Assembly: GCA_023396535.1 (NCBI GenBank)
Contig: JAEWWD010000180.1
Coordinates: forward strand, 1 to 6,681
DNA length: 6,681 bases
Source: Bacillota bacterium
GTDB taxonomy: Bacteria; Bacillota; Clostridia; Christensenellales; CAG-138
Direction: 5' to 3'
In this document: positions 1 to 6,116 of the stretch, in pieces
Position numbering within the stretch: position 1 is the stretch's first letter
Layout of the letters: each line of letters starts with the position of its first letter
The notes under the pieces: generated by a model
Told to the model about the DNA's origin: nothing
Databases searched by the model: none
The model's input: the letters and a program-made list of their open reading frames with translations, nothing else
Translations under genes and position numbers: made by a program

Positions 1-1
1 G

Positions 2-2029
2 GATGGGTTCACCCCTGTGTCGGAAATCGCAGCGACGCTTTCAATCAGCGGGCGCACGGTTTTGCGCGAACTTTTGGCGTTGAGCGCGGATTTAAAAGCA
101 TATCGCGCAACGATAGAACGCAAGAGCAGCCGCGGAGTCCGCCTGAGCTGCCCTGAGGAGACAATGCAAGGGCTGACGCGCGCGGTGCTGGGCAAAACGA
201 AACTGATGCTTTGCTCCAAGGAAGAACGCAGGCACTTCATACTCGCTACGCTGCTTCAAAGCGGCGAACCTGTCAAAATGCAGTACTTTACCGCAACACT
301 GGCGGTGACGGATGCAACCGTCGGCGCGGATCTTGACCGCATGGAAAACTGGATGGAGGAACACAATATCAGCCTCATTCGAAAGCCGGGCGTGGGCGTT
401 TATTTGTCCGGCGACGAATGGGCGCTTCGTAACGGCATGTTGAACCTATTTTTTGACGCGCACGAATACCAGTCTATTCAATCCATGCTCAGTTCGCGTA
501 AAGCACTGGAGGAAGCTGCCGAGCAGGATATATTATCCTTTCTCGACGCCCCGCTGCTGTGGGCTGCGCAGGAGGCTCTGGAGGCAGAGCGGCCTATCCG
601 GACATTGCTGCGTGCGGATAAAAACTATTTTGAATTCCTGATTTCCGCGTATTACATGGTACGGCGGGCACTGCAAGGGCATACTTTTCACGGATCGCCC
701 GCTCGCATGTCGGAATGGATGAAAAGCGCGGAGTATTCGCTTATGCACAGCGTATTGGAGCGGCTGCGGGTTGTTTCGGAATGCGCTTTAGCCGAGGATG
801 AGATGGATTATCTCATGCTCCTGCTGCAAGTAACGCACGGCAGAAGCGCGTATCCCGAACAAACCATCGAAACGCTGCAACCCGTCATACAGGAGATCAT
901 CCGAATTGCGGAAAGCGAAACCGGTTATCTGCTTGAAAATAACGGTACGTTTTACCATGGTATGTGCGAGCATCTGATTCCTGCGGTCAACCGCATGCGG
1001 CTGCATCTTGAAATCAAGAATCCGCTGCTTGAATCTGTAAAAACCCATTATCCGCAGCTTTATGCGCTTGCTTCCACCTGCATTGCGCCGATAGAACGCA
1101 CATTCGCAGTGAAAGTACCTGATCCTGAAATCGCATATATCGCCATGTACCTGGGGGTTGCCCTGGAGGATAAAAATCTCAGGCGAGACAGGTCTATCCG
1201 GGCAATCGTCTGTTGCCCGGCGGGAATGGTTTCGGCACAGTTCCTTGCGACGCTGCTGAGCAGGGAATTCCATAATTTAACTATTCGGGAAATTGTGGCC
1301 ACCACCAACCTTGGCGAGCGTCTTGCGGGTGGCGGTGCGGATATCGTGATATCCACGGTACCCATACAAAACCTGGAAGTGCCTAATATTACGGTTTCGC
1401 CTTTTTTGCTCGATGATGACCGCACGCGTCTCTCCACGGAACTCAAAGCCATTACAAGGCGGCCCTATTGGGATCAAAAGCTGGAGACCGGGATCAAGGA
1501 GAAGCTGTCCAATGTCAAAAACATTATCGACGGTATCCTGCAGGTGCTCGACAGCTTCTTCCTGTTTGACAGGCTGCATTACTCCCGCGTACAGGAGCTT
1601 ATCGATTGCGCGGCGCAATATATAGGAAAAACAGACGAGCAAAAGCGCAGGATTGCACAGTCCCTGTTGGAACGCGAACGCTACGGCAGTACTGTGGATT
1701 TTAGCTCTGGCTGTATGCTTCTGCATTGCCGCACCGAAGGCGTTGAGGAACTGCATTTTGGCATACTGCGGATTGACAGCACCGTTTTGTTGGGCGGTGA
1801 AGGACAGCAGATAGACGCCCGGCTCATTCTGGTCATGCTTGCACCCATGCATTGCCCACGGGAACACATATCCGTTATGGGTGCGATCAGTCAGGGAATA
1901 TTGAACGAAGCTTGGCTGGTACAGGCGTTTAAAACAGGGGACGCCGGGAATTGTTATCTGGCGCTTGAACGTTTGATGTCCGATTACCAGAGCGACTATT
2001 TTATGATTACCGGAAAGGAACGAAGCTAG
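2..2029 (+). CDS. MtlR/LicR-type PRD transcriptional regulator with EIIB- and EIIA-like domains (5' partial)
   Basis: The gene is a PTS-controlled DNA-binding activator. The reading frame is open to the left edge (codons from base 2), and the GTG at 17 is probably an internal valine inside the first helix-turn-helix, so the true start lies upstream. Counting residues from the codon at 17, the order is: rest of the N-terminal HTH (1-45), a second Mga-like HTH (about 68-145), PRD1 (about 185-280), PRD2 (about 285-390), an EIIB-Gat-like domain (394-480) with a Cys-Pro at 400-401, and an EIIA-mannitol-like domain (510-660) with His570 in LLHCRTEGV and His617 in PREHISV. In PRD2 the first histidine is kept (H319, CEHLIPAVNRM) but the second is Tyr378 (EIAYIAMYLG). 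Both usual PRD1 histidine positions look replaced (near S210 and L269). Known family members are activated or inhibited by phosphorylation from HPr and EII proteins. The HTH modules argue for a DNA-binding activator rather than a BglG-type RNA antiterminator. The natural target is the PTS genes that follow. Confidence 0.92.
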   Translation, partial: DGFTPVSEIAATLSISGRTVLRELLALSADLKAYRATIERKSSRGVRLSCPEETMQGLTRAVLGKTKLMLCSKEERRHFILATLLQSGEPVKMQYFTATLAVTDATVGADLDRMENWMEEHNISLIRKPGVGVYLSGDEWALRNGMLNLFFDAHEYQSIQSMLSSRKALEEAAEQDILSFLDAPLLWAAQEALEAERPIRTLLRADKNYFEFLISAYYMVRRALQGHTFHGSPARMSEWMKSAEYSLMHSVLERLRVVSECALAEDEMDYLMLLLQVTHGRSAYPEQTIETLQPVIQEIIRIAESETGYLLENNGTFYHGMCEHLIPAVNRMRLHLEIKNPLLESVKTHYPQLYALASTCIAPIERTFAVKVPDPEIAYIAMYLGVALEDKNLRRDRSIRAIVCCPAGMVSAQFLATLLSREFHNLTIREIVATTNLGERLAGGGADIVISTVPIQNLEVPNITVSPFLLDDDRTRLSTELKAITRRPYWDQKLETGIKEKLSNVKNIIDGILQVLDSFFLFDRLHYSRVQELIDCAAQYIGKTDEQKRRIAQSLLERERYGSTVDFSSGCMLLHCRTEGVEELHFGILRIDSTVLLGGEGQQIDARLILVMLAPMHCPREHISVMGAISQGILNEAWLVQAFKTGDAGNCYLALERLMSDYQSDYFMITGKERS

Positions 2030-2529
2030 TGGGACTCTTTTCTAAAAAGATAGGGAAAGACGCGAAGGATACCCTTTCCCAGCAGGAAGCCGCGTCAAAT
2101 GCGGTGCTTTCCCGAAAGGATATATTTACCGGTTTGCCTTCCATGGACAAATGGCAGGCGATACGGTTGACGGGGGAAAAGCTGTTTCAAAAGGGATGCG
2201 TGGAAGCGCCGTATATTGACGCCATGGTGGAGCGTGAAACAGTGGTAACGACTTATCTTGGTGAAGGCGTGGCCATCCCGCACGGCGTGGGGGCGGCTCG
2301 CAGCTTTATCAAGCGGACGGGTCTGGTAGTTTTGCAGTTCCCCGAAGGCGTGGAGTTTGAAACGGGGCGCGCCCACCTTCTGGTGGGGATTGCAGCGCTG
2401 GAGGATGAGCATATGCCCTTACTTGCCAGCATCGCCGATATCATGACGCAGGAAGAGGTGCTTGCGCCGCTGCTACGGAGCACCGATCCCAATTACATTT
2501 ACGATTGTTTTATCAAACATATGGCGTAG
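2029..2529 (+). CDS. PTS sugar transporter subunit IIA, mannitol/fructitol type
   Basis: This is a cytoplasmic single-domain EIIA (166 aa) that takes phosphate from HPr and passes it to an EIIB. The active-site histidine is H85 in the motif GEGVAIPHG, and the second conserved histidine is H128 in EDEHMPLL, as in the EIIA domain of MtlA/MtlF/CmtB. The core runs from about residue 27 to 166. The first 26 residues (GLFSKKIGK...) are a polar extension that stand-alone mannitol EIIAs usually lack. The GTG start shares its first base with the regulator's TAG stop (TAGTG), which points to translational coupling, and AAAGGA lies 9 bases upstream. An in-frame GTG at 2104 (V26) would remove the extension but has only a distant AGGAAG, so the longer form is preferred. 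The partner EIIB and EIIC are not in this window. The EIIA-like domain of the preceding regulator is related, so the two probably share phosphate-donor interactions. Confidence 0.92.
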   Translation: MGLFSKKIGKDAKDTLSQQEAASNAVLSRKDIFTGLPSMDKWQAIRLTGEKLFQKGCVEAPYIDAMVERETVVTTYLGEGVAIPHGVGAARSFIKRTGLVVLQFPEGVEFETGRAHLLVGIAALEDEHMPLLASIADIMTQEEVLAPLLRSTDPNYIYDCFIKHMA

Positions 2530-2536
2530 CGGGAGT

Positions 2537-2542
2537 AAGGAG
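2537..2542 (+). promoter_or_regulatory. Ribosome binding site of the PfkB kinase gene
   Basis: AAGGAG sits 6 bases before the ATG at 2549. It decides the start: the frame is open upstream to an ATG at 2462 inside the EIIA gene, but the conserved N-terminus of the family (MIVTMTLNPAVD) begins exactly at 2549. Confidence 0.8.
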
Positions 2543-2548
2543 CTTACT

Positions 2549-3478
2549 ATGATCGTTACGATGACATTGAACCCCGCTGTGGATAAAACCGGCATTGTGG
2601 AACGACTGACCCCCGGAGGCGTGAACCGTTTGCTCAGCGTACGGCAGGACCCGGGCGGGAAGGGAATTAATGTTTCAAAATCGCTCAGATCTTTGGGCGG
2701 AGAAAGTATTGCACTCGGCATATTGGGCGGAAGTACCGGCGCGTGGATAGAGGAAGCCTTGTTGCGGCTGGGTATCCGTTCGGACTTTGTGAAGACCGAT
2801 GCTCCCACGCGCACCAATCTGAAACTCTATGACGCCATAGTGGGCGATACGACGGATATCAACGAGCCCGGCCAGCCCTGTGGCGAAGATGCATTGCTCA
2901 AGACGAAAGAAACGCTTGCGCGGAAATTGCGTGAGGGCGACATCGTCGTATTGTCCGGAAGCATGCCGCCGGATGCGCCGAAATCCACTTATGCGGATTG
3001 GACCAGACTCATAAATGATATGGGTGCAAAAGCCTTTGTCGATGCCGACGGAGAGAGCTTGCGCCTGGCGATTGAAGCCGTTCCTTATGCCGTTAAGCCC
3101 AACGAACACGAACTCTCCCGCCTGTGCGGGAGCTTATTGCAGAGCATTGACGAATTGCGCCGGGAAGGACTTCACTTGGTGGAATCGGGTATTCGGCTGG
3201 TGGTGGTTTCCATGGGTGCGCGCGGCGCGCTATTTCTATCGGATACGGACCGCTGGTACAGCCCCGGCGTACAAGTGGATGCGAAGAGCACGGTCGGCGC
3301 CGGCGACGCCATGATGGCGGCCCTTGCCTATGGCGACCACGCCGGCCTTCCATTATATGAAACCGCAAAAATTGCCATTGCGTTGAGCGCCGCCAGCGTG
3401 ATGCAGACCGGCACGCAGGGCGCGGATCCGGCCGACGTAAAGGAATTGCTGCAGCTCGTTCATATGAAAAGAGTATAG
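2549..3478 (+). CDS. fruK: PfkB-family sugar-phosphate kinase, 1-phosphofructokinase / tagatose-6-phosphate kinase type
   Basis: This enzyme uses ATP to phosphorylate a ketohexose phosphate to the 1,6-bisphosphate (fructose-1-phosphate in FruK, tagatose-6-phosphate in LacC). At 309 aa it has the family's usual length. Visible motifs in order: TLNPAVD (6-12, substrate aspartate D12), PGGKGINVSK (35-44, first PfkB signature), TRTNLK (87-92), TDINEPG (102-108, typical of FruK/LacC), LSGSMP (135-140), KPNEHEL (183-189) and STVGAGDAMMA (247-257), where D253 is the expected catalytic base in the anion-hole GAGD motif. It begins 19 bases after the EIIA stop with a good ribosome binding site, so it is cotranscribed with the regulator and EIIA genes. 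Sequence reading alone cannot separate FruK from LacC or an unusual ketose specificity. The neighbouring SorE-like dehydrogenase suggests a ketose-1-phosphate substrate. The fruK symbol is therefore by family, not by proven substrate. Confidence 0.88.
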   Translation: MIVTMTLNPAVDKTGIVERLTPGGVNRLLSVRQDPGGKGINVSKSLRSLGGESIALGILGGSTGAWIEEALLRLGIRSDFVKTDAPTRTNLKLYDAIVGDTTDINEPGQPCGEDALLKTKETLARKLREGDIVVLSGSMPPDAPKSTYADWTRLINDMGAKAFVDADGESLRLAIEAVPYAVKPNEHELSRLCGSLLQSIDELRREGLHLVESGIRLVVVSMGARGALFLSDTDRWYSPGVQVDAKSTVGAGDAMMAALAYGDHAGLPLYETAKIAIALSAASVMQTGTQGADPADVKELLQLVHMKRV

Positions 3479-3489
3479 CTGAATTTTTC

Positions 3490-3519
3490 GCAATATCCGC
3501 CGCCATGCAGGGATATTGC
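3490..3519 (+). repeat. Perfect 9-bp inverted repeat (GCAATATCC / GGATATTGC), candidate operator
   Basis: GCAATATCC at 3490-3498 is mirrored by GGATATTGC at 3511-3519, with a 12-base spacer. Three more pairs (TTT/AAA) follow beyond one mismatch. It begins 12 bases after the kinase stop and ends 11 bases before the candidate -35 box of the next gene, where an activator such as the MtlR-type protein commonly binds. No T-run follows on either strand, so it does not look like an intrinsic terminator. A role in mRNA 3'-end stability is an alternative. Confidence 0.55.
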
Positions 3520-3530
3520 AAAATCATGGA

Positions 3531-3559
3531 CTGAAAAAAATATTGAATTATGATACAAT
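3531..3559 (+). promoter_or_regulatory. Sigma-A-type promoter with extended -10, upstream of the SorE-like gene
   Basis: The -10 box is TACAAT (3554-3559), preceded by TGA, which gives the extended TGnTACAAT form. The -35 candidate is CTGAAA (3531-3536, 4 of 6 matches to TTGACA) at an ideal 17-base spacing, inside an A-rich stretch. Transcription would start near 3566, leaving a leader of about 70 bases before the ATG at 3638. The weak -35 and strong extended -10 fit a promoter that needs an activator. Confidence 0.6.
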
Positions 3560-3572
3560 AGCGCTATGTAAA

Positions 3573-3603
3573 AATGCTATGCAACATTTGATCGCAAAGC
3601 ATT
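3573..3603 (+). repeat. Imperfect inverted repeat in the sorE leader (AATGCTATGC / GCAAAGCATT)
   Basis: The arms at 3573-3582 and 3594-3603 pair at 9 of 10 positions (single A-A mismatch) around an 11-base loop. The repeat would lie just downstream of the predicted transcription start. It could be a repressor operator or a stem-loop in the leader RNA. GCTATG in the left arm also occurs at 3563-3568, 13 bases upstream. I do not recognise it as a known riboswitch or antiterminator, and it does not fit the cre consensus. Confidence 0.45.
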
Positions 3604-3627
3604 GCTTGCATCCGTCCCTGTATCAGT

Positions 3628-3633
3628 AGGAGG
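3628..3633 (+). promoter_or_regulatory. Ribosome binding site of the SorE-like gene
   Basis: A perfect AGGAGG lies 4 bases before the ATG at 3638, a slightly short spacing. It sets the start at MKTTAVRLYG rather than at the ATG at 3602, which lies in the right arm of the leader inverted repeat and has no such site. Confidence 0.8.
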
Positions 3634-3637
3634 AATA

Positions 3638-4900
3638 ATGAAAACAACCGCTGTCAGACTCTACGGAGCAGGCGATCTTCGCCTTGAAACATTCGAGCTT
3701 CCGGCGATAAAAGCGGATGAAGTATTGGTTCGCATAGTATCGGACAGCATCTGTATGTCCACCTATAAATGTGCGATACAGGGTACGGCACATAAACGCG
3801 TTCCGGCAAACGTCGCGGAACATCCCGTCATCATCGGGCATGAATTTTCGGGGGATATCGTTGAGGTTGGAGAAAACCTCCGATCCCAATTTAAGCCGGG
3901 CATGAAATTCGCGTTGCAGCCTGCCATCAATTATAAGGGGAGCATGGCGTCTCCGGGATACTCGTACGAGTTTTTCGGCGGCGACGCGACGTATTGTATC
4001 ATTGCTCCCGAGGCGATTGAGATGGGCTGTCTGTTTGAGCATACGGGGAAATCCTATTACGAGGCGTCGCTTGCCGAACCCATGAGCTGCATCATAGGCG
4101 CGTTCCACGCCGCGTTTCATACGAAAAACGGCGTATACCATCACGAAATGGGTATTCGGGAAGAGGGCGCGCTGGCAATATTGGCCGGCGCCGGTCCCAT
4201 GGGCCTGGGAGCTATCGCGTATGCGCTGCACTGTGATCGCCAACCGCGGCTTGTGGTTGTAACGGATGTGGATGAAGCCCGGCTTGCCCGCGCGGAGTTG
4301 CTGTTTAACCCGGATGAAGTGAAGCGGGAGACGGGTATCGATTTGTACTTTGTGAATACGTTGCGGCAGGAAAATGCCGTGGAATATTTAAAATCCTTGT
4401 CCGACGGGGGTTTTGACGATGTGCTCGTCATGGCGCCCGTGCGTGCTGTTGTGGAACAGGCAAGCGCCGTATTGCGCAGGGACGGCTGTTTGAATTTCTT
4501 TGCGGGCCCGACAGATCCTGCGTTTTCCGCAATGCTGAACTACTATGACGTGCATTACAGCAGCACGCATGTAATAGGCACTACGGGCGGAAATACGGAA
4601 GACATGCTGGAAAGCCTTCGATTGAGCACTGCCGGCAGGCTGGATCCCGCGGTTATGGTCACGCATATTGGCGGGCTGAACTGTGTTGCACAAACGACGC
4701 TTAATCTCCCGCATATCCCCGGCGGCAAGAAATTGATTTATACGCATGTGGAAATGCCGCTCATTGCTCTTGACGAGCTGCGCGATTATGCGGATGATGA
4801 CAGCCGCTATGCCGTGCTGGCCGGCATTGTGGAGGCGCATAAAGGCTTGTGGAGCACAGAAGCTGAAGAGTATTTGCTTGCCAATTGGGCACAAGTGTAG
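3638..4900 (+). CDS. sorE: L-sorbose-1-phosphate reductase-like MDR-superfamily dehydrogenase
   Basis: This NAD(P)-dependent medium-chain dehydrogenase (420 aa) resembles SorE, which interconverts L-sorbose 1-phosphate and D-glucitol 6-phosphate. The GroES-like catalytic domain spans about 1-170: C39 in DSICMSTYK and H68-E69 in IIGHEFSGDIVEVG are the expected zinc-site region, and LAEPMSC (145-151) is the usual Glu-Pro segment. The Rossmann motif AGAGPMGLG is at 183-191, and D210 in VVVTDVD at the end of the second strand favours NAD over NADP. The four-cysteine structural zinc lobe of classical alcohol dehydrogenases is absent (92-120), while a segment 97-115 rich in Tyr and Gly takes its place. 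Length and several blocks (HKRVP, QPAINYKGS, LNFFAGP, THVIGTTGGNT, IPGGKKLIYTH) match my memory of SorE, not of sorbitol or threonine dehydrogenase. It has its own promoter after the kinase gene and is followed 45 bases later by the HPr gene. The substrate may differ from L-sorbose 1-phosphate. Confidence 0.85.
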   Translation: MKTTAVRLYGAGDLRLETFELPAIKADEVLVRIVSDSICMSTYKCAIQGTAHKRVPANVAEHPVIIGHEFSGDIVEVGENLRSQFKPGMKFALQPAINYKGSMASPGYSYEFFGGDATYCIIAPEAIEMGCLFEHTGKSYYEASLAEPMSCIIGAFHAAFHTKNGVYHHEMGIREEGALAILAGAGPMGLGAIAYALHCDRQPRLVVVTDVDEARLARAELLFNPDEVKRETGIDLYFVNTLRQENAVEYLKSLSDGGFDDVLVMAPVRAVVEQASAVLRRDGCLNFFAGPTDPAFSAMLNYYDVHYSSTHVIGTTGGNTEDMLESLRLSTAGRLDPAVMVTHIGGLNCVAQTTLNLPHIPGGKKLIYTHVEMPLIALDELRDYADDDSRYAVLAGIVEAHKGLWSTEAEEYLLANWAQV

Positions 4901-4907
4901 ATAGAAT
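4878..4907 (+). promoter_or_regulatory. Possible internal promoter for the HPr gene
   Basis: TTGCCA (4878-4883, 5 of 6 to the -35 consensus) and TAGAAT (4902-4907, 5 of 6 to the -10 consensus) are separated by 18 bases, overlapping the end of the sorE-like gene. The start would fall near 4914, 30 bases before the HPr ATG. It could let HPr be made independently of the dehydrogenase. A two-box match of this quality can arise by chance, so confidence is limited. Confidence 0.38.
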
Positions 4908-4945
4908 ATCTAAAAAATATGTAGCATCTGGGGAGGAGATCGAAC

Positions 4946-5215
4946 ATGGTTAAGAAGCAAACGACCATCATGAACAAAACAGGCCTGCATGCCCGGCCCG
5001 CATCGGAATTCGTGGCGGCGGCCACGAAGTTCAAATCAAAGATTACGATTAAGCGTATCGATTCAGACAAGGAAGCCAATGTAAAATCCATCGTATTCGT
5101 GCTCTCATTGGGCTTGACCCGCGGCACGCAGGTGGAAATCGCAGCATCCGGCGAGGATGAAGTAGAAGCGGTTGATACGCTGGTTGCCCTCATAGAATCC
5201 GGCTTTGGTGAATAA
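4946..5215 (+). CDS. HPr-family phosphocarrier protein
   Basis: This small cytoplasmic carrier (89 aa) moves phosphate from enzyme I to EIIA domains. The phosphorylated histidine is H15 in KTGLHARPAS. The regulatory serine equivalent to Ser46 is S48 in NVKSIVFVLSLG, so control by HPr kinase is possible. Compared with the textbook HPr sequences, two extra residues sit in the loop before this serine (RIDSDKEAN), and the segment usually read as SIMGVMSLG in Bacillota is SIVFVLSLG, with Val and Phe at the positions after Ser-Ile. A GGGAGGAG ribosome binding site (4931-4938) lies 7 bases before the ATG. It is the last gene of the sugar locus, without ptsI beside it, which suggests a dedicated paralogue rather than the general HPr. 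If the genome has no other ptsH it would be the general one. Confidence 0.93.
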   Translation: MVKKQTTIMNKTGLHARPASEFVAAATKFKSKITIKRIDSDKEANVKSIVFVLSLGLTRGTQVEIAASGEDEVEAVDTLVALIESGFGE

Positions 5216-5231
5216 TCCGTAATAGATTCAT

Positions 5232-5257
5232 GAAGCGGCCCGATCTCGGGCCGCTTC
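5232..5257 (+). terminator. Strong GC hairpin, probable terminator between convergent genes
   Basis: A perfect 11-bp stem (GAAGCGGCCCG / CGGGCCGCTTC) closes around the tetraloop ATCT, starting 16 bases after the HPr stop. The following tract on the + strand is only GTTATGT, so the T-run is poor. The hairpin also lies about 60 bases beyond the end of the minus-strand NYN gene and may serve both directions. The 5258-5320 remainder of the gap shows nothing I can name. Confidence 0.65.
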
Positions 5258-5320
5258 GTTATGTACAATCTAAACTATCTCCTTATTGATACGAGATGAG
5301 CTGGACATAGAGAAATGTGC

Positions 5321-6097
5321 TTAGCTCTGCTTTTTCCTATACGCGTTGATAATGGTCGTGCCCTTGCCCTTATATTTTTTTGTTTCATACTGCTTGGTAA
5401 GGCCTTTGATCAGTTCGGGCAAATTCTGATATCCAAAGGATCGCGCGTCAAAATCAGGCATGGAGCGTTTAATGAATGATCCGGCGGAACCTACATTCAC
5501 CCAACCCTCCTCATCCGCGTATTTTTCGCATGCGATGTCCAGCAAGGTGACAACGGACTCGATGCTTTCCGTACCTTCCGCTTTTGCAGCGGAAGCAACC
5601 TGTCCCTTTGAAATTGGAGTAGTAGCCTTTGGTTCCTCCAGCACAGGCAGCAAAGGCTTAAGGTTTTCGGTAAGGATAAAGTCGTCGCAAGCGTTACGAA
5701 AGGATTTGGGAGTTTTGCTCTCTCCAACCCCAAAAACGAATATTTCGGATTCGCGCAGCCGGGATGCAAGCTTTGTAAAATCGCTGTCGCTGGATACCAG
5801 AACGAATGCGTCGTATTTTTCAGTATAGAGAAGATCCATGGCATCGATGATCATGGCGGCGTCGGTTGCGTTTTTCCCTGTTGTATAGGAAAACTGCTGG
5901 ACTGGCTGTATGGCCAGTTCATTCAACTCATCCTTCCAGTTTTTCAGAACAGGGTTTGCCCAATCGCCATATGCTTTTTTTACAATGACATGGCCGTGCG
6001 TGGAAATTTCCGATAATACCAGCTTCAGCTTTGACAATTGCGCGTTTTCCGCGTCGATCAGAACCGCGATCTTTTTCAGCTCCCCAATATCCTTCAT
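5321..6097 (-). CDS. NYN-domain protein with C-terminal OST-HTH/LOTUS-like domain
   Basis: This is a predicted RNA-processing protein of 258 aa. The NYN (PIN-like) domain covers about 8-145. Its acidic residues are in place: D15 in AVLIDAEN, D79 in NATDAAMIIDAMDLL, and D104/D106 in VSSDSDF, arranged as in metal-dependent ribonucleases of the PIN/NYN fold. The GKNATDAA block and FVFGVG strand are typical of the LabA/DUF88 group. A linker (150-175) leads to a second domain (about 178-250) with GWVNVGSAGSFIK, DFDARSFGYQNLPELI and a basic tail; this pattern is that of OST-HTH/LOTUS domains, known to bind RNA. The start at 6097 is chosen because AAAGGAG lies 8 bases upstream; an ATG at 6124 overlaps the PhzF stop and has no comparable site. 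It follows the PhzF-like gene by 19 bases. RNase activity is inferred from the family; the target RNA is unknown. Confidence 0.87.
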   Translation of the reverse strand: MKDIGELKKIAVLIDAENAQLSKLKLVLSEISTHGHVIVKKAYGDWANPVLKNWKDELNELAIQPVQQFSYTTGKNATDAAMIIDAMDLLYTEKYDAFVLVSSDSDFTKLASRLRESEIFVFGVGESKTPKSFRNACDDFILTENLKPLLPVLEEPKATTPISKGQVASAAKAEGTESIESVVTLLDIACEKYADEEGWVNVGSAGSFIKRSMPDFDARSFGYQNLPELIKGLTKQYETKKYKGKGTTIINAYRKKQS

Positions 6098-6105
6098 AAC
6101 ATTTT

Positions 6106-6112
6106 CTCCTTT
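6106..6112 (-). promoter_or_regulatory. Ribosome binding site of the NYN gene
   Basis: Read on the minus strand it is AAAGGAG, 8 bases before the ATG at 6097-6095. It favours the start MKDIGELKKI over the in-frame ATGs at 6124 and 6163, both of which overlap the upstream gene. Confidence 0.75.
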
Positions 6113-6116
6113 GTTC

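Noticed and set aside
17..19. GTG as the start of the PRD regulator
   Set aside because: The frame is open to the left edge, the upstream codons (DGFTPV) fit the helix-turn-helix that the following residues continue, and the regulator would otherwise lack the first part of its DNA-binding domain. The gene is treated as 5' partial.
2462..2548. 29-residue N-terminal extension of the kinase
   Set aside because: It overlaps the EIIA gene, resembles nothing in the family, and the ATG at 2549 has the ribosome binding site and the conserved first residues.
3115..3132. 7-bp hairpin CTCCCGC-CTGT-GCGGGAG inside the kinase gene
   Set aside because: It lies in well-conserved coding sequence just after KPNEHEL, has no T-run, and is expected by chance in GC-rich codons.
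3490..3519. Inverted repeat as an intrinsic terminator after the kinase gene
   Set aside because: No T-run follows the stem on either strand; the + side continues AAAATCATGG. An operator or an RNA stability element is more likely.
3583..3604. Catabolite-responsive element (cre) near the sorE start
   Set aside because: TTGATCGCAAAGCA looks similar at first, but it misses several fixed positions of the TGnAAnCGnWnnCA consensus on both strands.
3623..4243. 206-codon open frame on the minus strand opposite the sorE-like gene
   Set aside because: Its translation shows no recognisable domain, and the + strand frame is a clear dehydrogenase. The same applies to the long antisense frames at 788-1273, 1277-1867 and 4388-4894.
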